A stretch of DNA of 64,000 bases from the NCBI GenBank assembly GCA_027924585.1, contig BSBM01000252.1, positions 1,736,001-1,800,000 on the forward strand, written 5' to 3'. A program made the position numbers and the translations under genes. This stretch comes from Larix kaempferi (taxonomy: Eukaryota > Streptophyta > Pinopsida > Pinales > Pinaceae). Shown piece by piece: positions 21,513 to 31,559 of the stretch. Below the pieces are notes generated by a model. It was not told the DNA's origin. It worked only from the letters and a program-made list of their open reading frames with translations, and did no database searches. How positions within the stretch are numbered: position 1 is the stretch's first letter; each line of letters begins with the position of its first letter.

Positions 21513-23690
21513 CTACTTGCAAAGTTTACAAGGGAACTTAACCTTCTTTTTCTCTTTGTTACCCTCTTCGGCATTCTCTTTTTTGGGCTTCTGATGGTTC
21601 CCCTCTCCTTTCTTTCCCTTCTTTTTGTTATTGGGATACCGAGGGCCCTTTTGATTGTTCTGAACCTGGTTGACAGGTTCAAAAGTAGAAGGATAGGTTG
21701 TGACAAAAGAAATTTCTGTAGTTGATTGTTTGACAGATAAGGCATGAACCTGTTTGGTCAATGCTTCGAAAGCTGCAGAGTCAACTGAACCCACTGTGCC
21801 GTCATCATGTGGTATAGGTTTAGGTCTACTCAGATAGGTATTCGATCGCGGTGCATCAGGTATGATCTCATATAGTAACCCGGATTGTGCATAAACAAGA
21901 TCTAACTGCTGCGTCTGTAGGATGGCTTCTTCCTCATTAGACACTTCAGACGTAACTACTTCCTTAGAAATTTAAGGAAGGAGTGATTTCAAATACCACT
22001 CAAGAAGGAATTCTGGAGGTATGTTGGCTTTAATGAGCCTCTTCCGTCTTCGCCACTCCTGAATGTGATCAGATAAATGAGTGGCTTTATTTTGCCTAAA
22101 TGTAGACAAAAGGTCTGTTACGACATCATACCGAACAGGAAGCTGGAAGTGATTCAAAAAGATAGTCGCAAGATCCCCAAAATTAGAGAATGTAACTGCA
22201 GGTAACTCAATGTACCATTTGGCTGCAACACCGATTAAAGTCCTTTGGAATAGTCTCAACCTAATGGAATCTTCATTTAATGAGTTCGAGGAACACCATA
22301 AATAGAAAGTAGTGACATGGTCACTAGGGTCTTCACCCTTTTTTCCTTTGAACTTTGGAATGTCCAAAGGTAACTTGGTAGGAACTGGTGGCCATGTAGC
22401 GTTATGATACACTTGATCGTTGGTCAGTTTGGAAAGATCTGGCAAATTTAAAGTTGCCAAAAATGGTAAACAAGGCCGGTAAGACGGTACTTGATAAGCT
22501 GGGGTCGAAAAAGGGGAACCACTCATAGTTTGACCCATGAAATGCTGGTAGGGATTGTCTCCAGCCGCCTGCTGATAGGGGTTACCCCCAACCATATGTT
22601 GGTAAGGGTTTCCCCCGACCATCTGCTGATAGGGGTTTCCTACTACCATCTATTGATAGGGGTTTCCCCCAACTACTTGTTGGTAGGGGTTGCCCCCTGC
22701 CATCTGTTGTTGCACGAAATTATTATTGAAATTTCCCCACCCATACGAAAGTGGGTTAGTGCTCTATGGGTTCATCCACTGTGGCTGGGTGTTAGCCCCG
22801 CCATATTGCTGGTTAAAAATGTTACCCCCTCGTCCTGAAAATAAGGAAAAAGGGACATTACTTATAGGCATATTACGTTGATTCATGTTGGGACCTGCAA
22901 AGGTATTGAAACCAGTGGTAGCTGACGTAGACGGTGCGGTCATGGTACTCATGACAGGCACAGTTGCAGAAGCACTTGGCCCTACAGCAGGTGTGGAAAT
23001 CCAAGTACTGGGTATATGATATAATGGTTGAAACGCAGGAGGTGGCACTACATTGGCTATACTGCTAGGTCCAACAGTAGGAGTAGAAGTAGATGCCATA
23101 GTTGTTGAACTCGGCATACCTAACGTACCAGTATTAAAACTGAAAGACGAAGTGGACACAGAGGTTGTCTGTGCCGAACTTGGTGTAGCAGTAAAAGGAG
23201 GATTTACAGTGTTAGTGTTCATACCTATGGTGGGAGTTTGTGGAACTCCCTGTTCACCTCCTAGAGTAGACATCAAATGTCCAGGCAAGAAATTATATGC
23301 ACTGTAATTGGGCTGTTGGAAACCAATGGGTAATAGAAGAGGATTTCTAGGATTGGTCAGAGGAGGATTAAAGGGAGTGCTATACTCCGCAGAAGTAAGA
23401 TATTCAATCTCAAGTGAACTAAAATGTCACTGATCTGGAGTACCCGGTTGTGGTTCCTTAGAAACCTCTATTTCAGGGTTTTCTATTGTTGTTTGTTGTT
23501 CTTCAGGAAACTCAATTTCAAGTGGTAGTTCCTCAGGAATTCCTATTTCAGGATTTTGCATTGTAAAAATTTCCTCAGGAAGTTCTGTTTCAGGAATGGT
23601 TTCTGAAGAAACACTGGGGTTTACCCGCTGTTGTCTAGCTGGCGGTAAAGGTTCTGTTCTAAGTGGCGGAAGGTTTTGAAGCCTTCTCAA
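21513..23690 (-). pseudogene. Element D gag
   Basis: The region is read in several frames. 23690-23427 is Glu/Pro-rich. 23288-22764 is Ser/Thr/Pro-rich. 22649-21972 begins with a repeated NPYQQMVGG-like stretch and holds the capsid core (LPLDIPKFKGKKGEDPSDHV, AAKWYIELP, LSDHIQEWRRRK), matching the Retrotrans_gag family. 21944-21513 is Lys-rich and ends in a zinc-knuckle remnant CKLCK.DHLTH whose last Cys is Phe. The protein would form the virus-like particle and bind the RNA. Several stops and frame shifts break it. Confidence 0.8.
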
Positions 23691-25756
23691 TCTACGAAGT
23701 TATTGGTTCTCCGTGATTATATATATAAATAAAAACTAGAAAACCTAGTGGCCACTAAGACTAGGGGGCAAACAGCATGCCAACTAAAAAGTCCTAAGTA
23801 TGCAAACCAAGCAAATGAGATGCCTTCCGGAGAAGAGTCTGGGATGATGAGGGCCAATAACAGATCAACGAAGGATGAAGAATAGTTACCCAGGGTCCAC
23901 AATACAATGACTAAGGGTGCAAGTGCTGGAATCACCCAACTGCCCTCCAAAAGAACTGCAAGGGATTTCCTCCCACATCTGTCCTACGTACAATAGATAT
24001 ACCCTCCGCTGTCACTTGTGTATGAACCTATGGTCAGATACTAAGGATACCACAACATCGAAAACTCTTGGGGGGACAGTCTTTGGTCGAATCAGAAGGC
24101 GTGGGCAGGGTAACTGAGCCCGAAACTCAAAAGATTCCCCAAACGTGATCCAATCCTGGTATATGCTCGAAACAGAAAGTAGGAGGAGTATTCCCAACAA
24201 TCTGATCTCACAAGACCTACTGCATAGATCCCAGGAAAGCTTTGAGTGAAATGGATTTACCTGTGATAGTCGAACTACGATTTTTGTGTAATGTGTGATC
24301 TTGAGTGGTTTAAGGTGATTTAAACTCAAGATCCTAACCAAGACTAGTTGGTGTAGTGTAGCCCTAAAAAAGAAAAATTGTTTCTATTTAATTTTATTAA
24401 AGACTTTTAGGGCTGTTATTACTCAAAAGGTAGTGCGTTTGTGTGGCGTGGTTGCAACAGAAAAGCAAAAGTGCATAAATTCTAACTTTCGACAACAAAA
24501 CTTTTTTATTTTATTTTTTCATTTAAAATTCTTTTCCAAACTAAAAAAACTGAGAAAATCTACTTAAATTTCTTTTTTGTTTTCTTTTGAAATTGTGCAC
24601 AAAATAACCTATGCTATCTTATAACAAATATAATCCTTATTAATCTTAAAGCTACCAAATTTTTTGCTTCTTTTGTTATTATAAACGAAAAAGAACTATA
24701 AACATGGAAAGCAAATAAGACTTATGTGCAATGTGTAAGTATGGCTAAAAATGGTTCTTAAGCTTATAGCTGTCAAGGCACTAGCTCAACAAAGACTTGT
24801 CCTACAGGTTTTTTGCAAAAAAAAAAGCCTCTATACTCGGAAAAAAAGTGGGGAGAAAACAAAGGAGAAAGATACTTAAAACTGGGAATCCAACACAAGA
24901 GGACTGACCCAAAGCATCAAACCCTAGCAAGACCACTATGCCAAGCAAAAGGTAGGCAAGCAAGCTACCAACCACCCTACTAACACAAGGACTGAGAAAT
25001 GAATCAGCCTAAAACACTTTAAACACACTTGAAACCAGAAAAGACAATAAGTCACAGAAGGTTGGAAATCAACAAGTTCAGAAGACACCCTAAAGGCTCC
25101 AAAACAAACTAAACCCTTAAACAAAGGATAAGATAGGTAAAGAGAAAAAAAATGTTGCTACAAACAGCGAATGTGAAAGCATATATATTTGTCAATCAAC
25201 AACATAAAGTTAGGGCAAGAATAAGCGGAACTGTTCACCGAAGAACAAAACCTAGTCTTCCAAAAAAGTTATAAACAGTCCAAACATTCCACAGGTAAGT
25301 AAGCGATCTAAAGATGGTAAAAAGACTCAAAGAAAGGTTCTACGACTTAAAGAAAAGTTATAAACCGCAAATACCAATCAAGGAGATCTAAAAACAAAGT
25401 CAGAAGACCACCAAAAAGGTTGAAAACTCAAACAAACCACTAATAGAAGGCTATAGGAAATATACCCTACTGTGCAGTAGGGAAACTAGTGCTCCTGAAG
25501 AGATGGTCACTACTATATGTATAGCAAAGTAGCGTATGGGCGCTACTGTATGTATAACAAAGTAGCACTCAGGTCTTAAAAGTTAAAAACTGACTTTGAA
25601 AAGATGCAAAAAGACTGATTGAAGCAGAGAAAAACAAGCAGGGGGGTACCTACATGGTTTCTCAGCACATAAAAGGAGTTGAAATAGTTATGGGAAGACA
25701 AACAAGAAAGGTTTCCTAGAGAAAAAACAAAATTATCTCTAGTGGAGTTGCTAGTC
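23691..25756 (-). other. Element D 5' leader with degenerate PBS
   Basis: No coding sequence is recognised in this 2.1-kb leader. Directly after the 5' LTR (minus strand, 25752-25735) the sequence GCAACTCCACTAGAGATAA resembles a decayed form of the TGGCGACTC-type PBS used by many Tat/Ogre elements. Near 25465-25570 there is a hairpin (CCCTACTG-TG-CAGTAGGG, 25465-25482) and several GTAGCGC/GCGCTAC motifs like those in the LTR. Confidence 0.55.
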
Positions 25757-26789
25757 TGTTGGCAGGAAAAACTACCCTATAGCAAGGAAATGGATACTAT
25801 CAACTGAAAGGGGATGACAAGTAAGCGTATTAACTACGTTACAGAGATGTTCATGAAAATAAATAGGTTATAGGCCTTGAGAACATACCTTTCGAATGGC
25901 GTTCGATCCTAGCTCTTATTCGATCTTGCGCTCGATCCTCAAGTCCACCTCCCATTCACTAAACCTACAATACAAGTACCTTTCTCAATGTATCTTGGAT
26001 AATATATAATGATGGAAAAAGACAAAGCAATTTAAACATCCAATATTAACCCAAAACAGATCCAAACAAGTATATCACTTCAATAAACACTTAATTTGGG
26101 ACAAGAAAGATGCTTCAACCTTTTATTGTCAAATGCAAATTGATGTTACAAAATATACTTGACTTTGTGACATGCTCCTGCAACTTGATCCTGGGATCCT
26201 GCTCTTCTCTGGCTTGGATATCTTCCAGCATAAAATCCTCCAATGCAAGCTTCTCTTTAAATGTCTCTTAATAACATTCATGTCTCTAACCCCTCTCTTT
26301 ATTCTTCCCTGTATTTATAGGATAGGAGAAGCAGTTCAGGTCGAGAGATGGTTATGGAGGAAGTTGGGGAAGTTGGGAAACCAACTGCAACTAATCCTCT
26401 TCGTGAAACTAATTATTTTTTAATCATCTTTTGAGATGTACGCTACTATTGTTCAGTGAAGTAGTGTTCAGGGCGCTGCTATAGTGCTTGTAAACTAGCG
26501 CTCATCACTTTTTGAATGTTGAGCGCTACTCTACTGAATAGGAGTAGCGCTCATGAGGATTGAGCGCTACTATTACACACTGGAGTAGGGTACAGGCGCT
26601 AGTCTATTGAAGTAGAGTAGCACTCATATCTCAGAATGACATTTTTAGGGTTTTTCTAGTTTTGTCAAGAGGTGGAGTAAGTCAAAATCTCATCTAGGGT
26701 CAACATGCTCCTCCATCCAAGTTGTCCTTTTGTGTGATCAATAGCTCAAGGTGATCACGGACAGAGAGGTGCAGGTTTGACCTATAACA
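25757..26789 (-). repeat. Element D 5' LTR with TATA box and hairpins
   Basis: The minus-strand start is TGTTATAGGTC at 26789 and the end is CCTGCCAACA at 25757. A TATAAATA box lies at 26312-26319 (minus). The U3 part upstream of it contains the GAGCGCTACTC/GAGTAGCGCTC hairpin (26521-26552) and several more AGCGCT motifs at about 26440-26630. The partner LTR is 11598-12629. Confidence 0.92.
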
Positions 26790-27489
26790 CTTAAGAATAT
26801 AACAAAGATGTTTAGAGATTACGTCGTTATGCCTTAGCGTACCTGATATGATGAGTTGGCTCGATTTCTGTGTGTGTAGGATTCTGTACTAGATTCGACA
26901 TGTTCCGTAGTGAATTTTGGCATGTTAGTAGTTACGTGTGCTGTGTGCATTTTTCTTGGGCTCGTTTGAATTTTGAGCTTCATTTGAGCTTCGTGCCATT
27001 TCTGATTTGATATTGTGATAACGTTGTGCAATGATTTTTGATCCTGTTCTGTGCTGGCTTGCTTGAATATGTGGTAGGCTCGCGTGATCATATGGTAGAG
27101 TTGATTGAATAGTGTGCTTTGATGTATTCCTATAGTGCTAGATATCTTTGTTGGCTCTCTTGAATACATGTCTGGCTCGCTTGATTGCTGTAAACGTTGA
27201 TAATTTTTTGGGCTCGCTTGATTTGTTGGTTGGCTCACTTGCATATTGATGTTTCTTTTTCTTGATATTTATCTTTGCAATTACTAATGCTGCATCTTCA
27301 TAGGTATATATGTGGCCCTGTAATTTGGCTTGTTATTCATTCAACAATATTTATTTTTCTTTCTTTCTTTTCGTTTTTATTTTTTGCTTCTTTTTTCTCA
27401 TCTTTTTTCATCTTTTTTCTTTTGTTTTTTTTTTTTATTTCATTTTTCTCTTTCTTTTTTTTCATCATTTTTTCAATAATATTCCATAT
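26790..27489 (-). other. Gypsy B spacer between pol and accessory ORF
   Basis: The minus strand has a purine-rich tract of about 140 nt (27345-27480), matching 44060-44200 of C. After it, an open frame (27245-26834) is positionally equivalent to 44295-44741 of C but poorly conserved. The motif TCAAGCGAGCC and close variants recur about nine times in 26850-27240. I do not think the open frame is a normal protein gene. Confidence 0.55.
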
Positions 27490-28161
27490 TCTCTATCAGC
27501 ATTAGTTGTTGCTGGTAGAGTACCTATTAAAATCTTCCTTTGACTGTGGTTTTTTGTAAAGTTTTAGCCGATGTCCATTCACTATCATGGGAAACTGTTG
27601 TTCGTCTATTGTAACAATTTAGACTACTCCATTGTCATAGATATGCTCAATGATGTAAGGTCCTAGCCATCTAGTTGTTAGTTTTCCTTTGAATGTGTGA
27701 AACGTGGAGTCATAAAGTAGTGCCCAGTCACCTTTCTTGAAATTTTTATCCTTTAGGTGCTTTTCATGCCACTTCTTTCTTTGTTGTTGGATCATTTCAG
27801 TGTGGGCAAGTGCTTGCTGACATTCCTCATCTAGTTGATTCAATTGTAGCATGCGTTCTTGTTGTATTTCCGATAGTTCCACATTCAACTCTGCTGCAAT
27901 TCTTAATGTTCTTATTTCAAATTCAATTGGCAGCATGACTTTGTTTCCATATACTAGTTCATATGGTGTGAATCCTGTTGTTGTCTTCCATGTGGTATTA
28001 TAGGCCCAAACCGCCTCACTTAGTCTATCAACCCAATCTCTTTTGTGGAGTTGGACTGTCTTTGTCATAATTCTCTCTAATTCTCTATTTGTGACCTTAG
28101 CTTGACCATTTGCTTGAGGATGATAGGAGGATGACTGTCTGTGCTTGACTTTGTTTCTCTT
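27490..28161 (-). pseudogene. Gypsy B integrase, C-terminal part
   Basis: This is the second half of B's integrase. It resumes at KRNKVKHRQSSSYHPQANGQ just beyond Copia2 and carries the catalytic-Glu region, read ANGQAKVTNRELE with Glu replaced by Lys at the usual ANGQAEV position. The C-terminal region reads GDWALLYDSTFHTFKGKL and TTRWLGPYIIEHIYDNG. It joins 35043-35774 after removal of Copia2. A frame slip near 27520 ends the homology to C. Confidence 0.85.
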
Positions 28162-28753
28162 TGTTAAATTTTCAGAATTTACTTCAATCTGATCTAGGAT
28201 CTTAACTAAGAGAACAACATGTACATCAAATCTACAGCATATCAATCATGGACACAATAATGCAAGCACACAAGAGACACAGAGTTTACTTGGGGAAAAC
28301 CATAAAGGTGAAAAACCCCAATAACTTCCTTAGAGATAGATAGAGCAATGATACAACTAGAATACAAGAGATAGTCTTCTCCTAGCAGCAGAGCCTCCTC
28401 CTCCACAAGTGCCCCACTCTCCCAAGTGTGAGTGAGATTATATCATGTGTAAAATGAGAGAAACACACTCTCTATTTATACACTAAGTTGACTTGACCTT
28501 TACTCAACTAGGTCGGCCTCAACTTAACCACTTCACATAATGCTGACTGGGCCGACCCCCACTAGGGTGGTCTAATAACCCTTTGACCCACATGGCCGAC
28601 CCCTAATAGGGTGGTCTAATAACCCATCAAGTATAAGTTATGACACTTATAATATAAATGAAGACACTTCCGTATAAAGGAATAATAACATCTCTATAGG
28701 AATACAATATGCATATATGTAAAATACATTCCGAAGTTACATATACATCAACA
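28162..28753 (-). repeat. Copia2 3' LTR
   Basis: The minus strand starts TGTTGATGTATATG at 28753 and ends TTTAACA at 28162. A polypurine tract (rc of CTCCCTCTTAA) lies at 28754-28764. A TATAAATA box is at 28473-28480. Confidence 0.9.
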
Positions 28754-28979
28754 CTCCCTCTTAACTAGGAAGGTATTTCTCGACACATGTCTTCTAGCAC
28801 AAGTCATCTTCTCTGGATCATTGTCACTGCTGCTGCTATCTCAATCAATCTCTGAATCTACTCGTCATAAGAAGTTCTACAGAGCCAGTCCTTTTTCATA
28901 CTGGATGTAGGTCCACCACCTGCAAGTATTCATCATCACTGGCCATACTGTGGAAGTCTCAGGACTTATTATGTGCATC

Positions 28980-29580
28980 ACAAAATTTTAAAAGAGTCTC
29001 TTGACTAGCAAGAACCCTAAAGAGCATTTGAGGCCTTTTTCATCCTATCCAGATCTCTAGGACTTATTACATGTGACCCCACCACAAAACCTCGAAAGAG
29101 AATCCCAGGACTGATTACGAGCACAAGGCTCAACCTATCGGATCTCCCAGGGCACAAATTACATGTGGTCACCACAAAACCTGAAAATAGCACCCCGGGA
29201 CTGATTACAAGCACAAGGCTCAACCTATCGGATCTCCCAGGGCACAAATTACATGTGGTCGTGGAAAAACCTCGAAAGAGCATCCCAGGACTGATTATGG
29301 GCACACGGCTCAACCTATCGGATCTCCCAGGGCACAAATTACATGCCATAGGACAAAACCTTGAAAGAGCATCTGCCAGATATCCCAGGGCACAAATTAC
29401 ATGCCATAGGAAAAACCTCGAAAGACTATCTGCAGATCTCCCAGGGCACAAATTATATGTCCTCCCAAGCAAAACCTCGAAAGAGCATTTACCAAATATC
29501 CTAGGGTACAAATTACATGCCATAGGAAAAACCTCGAAAGACTATCTACAAATCTCCCATGGCACAAATTACATGCTTAT
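28980..29580. repeat. Copia2 tandem array 1 (about 90-bp and shorter units)
   Basis: Units contain ATCTCCCAGGGCACAAATTA, AAACCTCGAAAGAGCAT and AGGACTGATTA. Starts near 29143, 29233 and 29323 give a 90-bp period; later units are shorter (about 55-60 bp). Open frames on both strands here are repeat artefacts. Confidence 0.85.
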
Positions 29581-29639
29581 ATGCACAACCTGTTCCATGG
29601 CCACAGAGTATCAATCTGATACTCACCATACATCATCTT

Positions 29640-30230
29640 GATGTACACATGATCATCCTGATCATCATCACTGCAACATCCTGCTGCATGTCATTTGGAG
29701 AAACATCCTAAAGCTCGTCATCCATGATCATCCTGATCATACAATGCATCTACCTGATGCATACTAAGTATCTACCTGATACATATCATCATACATGATC
29801 CACATGATACAAATACAAATACATGATACATATCACCATACATGATCCACCTGATCATACAATGCATCTACCTGATGCATACCAAGTATCTACCCGATAC
29901 ATATCATCATACATGATCCACCTGATCATAAAGTGTATCCACCTGATACAAATACAAATACATGATACATATCACCATACATGATCCACCTGATCATACA
30001 ATGTATCCACCTGATACATATACAGATACATGGTCCAAGCATCCAACATGATGCATATACAAAATACATACAAATGATCCAACTGATCATATCCAGCATC
30101 CAACATGATGTGTACATACATATACATATAAATGATCCAACTGATCATATCCAACATCCAACATGATGCGTACATATATAAATGATCCAACCGATCATAT
30201 CCAACATGCAACATGATGCGTATACAGAGC
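29640..30230. repeat. Copia2 tandem array 2 (TGATCATAC/GATACATAT units)
   Basis: The array is made of short palindrome-rich words: ATGATCCACCTGATCATAC, TACCTGATACATATCA and ATCCAACATGATGC. The same words form the array at 49143-49530 in Copia3, so array 2 is shared by descent whereas array 1 is not. Confidence 0.85.
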
Positions 30231-30337
30231 AGTAACTGGAGCATCGTCTTGTTTCTCATCATCCAGCGCTTACATCCACAGCCATGTGAAGGATCCTCCT
30301 TCCAACATGCTTGAAATTGCTTCTTCAAATGTGTCCA

Positions 30338-31222
30338 TCACTTCTTCCTCGAAGTGTCATCAATTTGAAGAACACCAAGCCTCTCCCTGAAGTACTCGAA
30401 CTTCACCCTGGCTAGTGGCTTCATCAGCACATCTGCAATATGCTCGTCCGTCGCAATGTATAGGAGCTTCACATCTCCTCTCTGCACCATATCCCTAATA
30501 TAGTGATATTTGATCTCTATGTGTTTGGACCTGTCATGAAACACTGGGTTCTCGGACAGCTTCACACAACTCTGGTTATCACAAAAGATACCATTAGCAT
30601 CCAACGGGAGATCAAATAACTCAGACACTAGCTTCCGTAGCCATACTGCCTCACAACTAGCTAAACAGGCTGCAACATACTTTACCTCAGCTGTACTGAG
30701 TGCTACGCAGGACTGCTTCCTGCTGAACCAACAGATCATGCCTAATCCCATACTGAAGCAGCACCCAGATGTGCTCTTCCTATCTGCAGCAATGCCTGCC
30801 CAATCTGAATCAACATAAACTTGCAAGTTAAACTTTTGATTCGCATCATACTTGAGCCCATAATCAACCGTACCCTTTAGGTACCTTAGAATATGCTTTA
30901 CAGCAACCAGGTGAACATCTCTCGGATCCATCAGGAACTGGCTCAATGTTTTCACCGCAAAGCAAATATCTGGTCTCATGTTCGTCACGTACATAGAGGA
31001 CCCAATCATCTGATGATACATCGTGACATCAAACAGATCAAATGAAGCATCACACAAAAGTTTCAGGTTTGATGCCATAGGTGTGGCCATATCCTTACAG
31101 TCCATCATCCCGAACCTCTTCAGGATCTCTACTGTATACTTCCCTTGTCCAAGGAAGATTCCATCTGCACTTTGCCACACCTCCATACCTAGAAAGTGGT
31201 GCATCATACCCAAGTTCTGCAC
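30338..31222 (-). CDS. Copia2 partial reverse transcriptase and RNase H
   Basis: An open frame of 294 residues. It begins inside RT (MQNLGMMHHFLGMEVWQ), after the catalytic YVDD region, and runs through the RT connection domain (TPMASNLKLL, YLKGTVDYGLKYD) into RNase H with YVDSDWAG (Asp), LSTAEVKYVAA (Glu) and FCDNQSCVKL (Asp). The C-terminal end HIADVLMKPLARVKFEYF is typical of Copia Pol. Upstream, 31230-31500 holds a strongly shortened RT N-terminus. The frame is intact but lacks the RT active site, so it cannot be a working polymerase. Confidence 0.88.
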   Translation of the reverse strand: MQNLGMMHHFLGMEVWQSADGIFLGQGKYTVEILKRFGMMDCKDMATPMASNLKLLCDASFDLFDVTMYHQMIGSSMYVTNMRPDICFAVKTLSQFLMDPRDVHLVAVKHILRYLKGTVDYGLKYDANQKFNLQVYVDSDWAGIAADRKSTSGCCFSMGLGMICWFSRKQSCVALSTAEVKYVAACLASCEAVWLRKLVSELFDLPLDANGIFCDNQSCVKLSENPVFHDRSKHIEIKYHYIRDMVQRGDVKLLYIATDEHIADVLMKPLARVKFEYFRERLGVLQIDDTSRKK

Positions 31223-31559
31223 ATATATGACTCACTGTCATGTGTCTTAGAACCAAGTGGCTGCTCCACATACACTTCTTCTTCAACTACACCATTCAAG
31301 AAAGCTGTCTTGAAATCCATCTGGTGTATCTTCTATTTCATCACTTTTATATTTCTCTATGCTGCCATCTGTAGCATGCTTGATCTTGATAGATCCATAT
31401 TGAAGTCATAACAAGCTTCCCTTCAAGTCTTGGGACTACATCCCAAACATCATTCTTCATGATCAACGGATCATGGCATTCTTCCCATATCATGGGAACT
31501 TCAATATCTTCAATAGATCATTTTGTTGCTGAACAAATGTTGTAGTTCTTCTTTTGTAG

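Larger units (their letters stand above)
11598..26789 (-). mobile_element. Element D: 15.2-kb Tat-like gypsy retrotransposon
   Basis: The LTRs are 11598-12629 and 25757-26789 and the exact duplication is CTTAA (11593-11597 and 26790-26794). The minus-strand order is LTR, degenerate PBS, leader, gag, protease, RT-RNase H, integrase, archaeal-type RNase H, a convergent antisense ORF on the plus strand, a 3' non-coding region, a polypurine tract (TTAGGGGG near 12634-12641) and LTR. The separate second RNase H, the antisense extra ORF, the large size and the YLDDL reverse transcriptase signature place it in the Tat/Ogre/Retand group. It inserted into the spacer of B; removing it rejoins B collinearly with C. 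Confidence 0.9.

Noticed and set aside
27275-27543. Phe-rich hydrophobic frames suggesting transmembrane helices
   Set aside because: They are a translation of the T-rich complement of the purine tract; no conserved start exists, and the counterpart at 43978-44199 is equally an artefact.
29017-30328. Cys/Pro-rich and Met/Ile-rich frames on both strands
   Set aside because: They lie within Copia2's tandem arrays and repeat with the array period.
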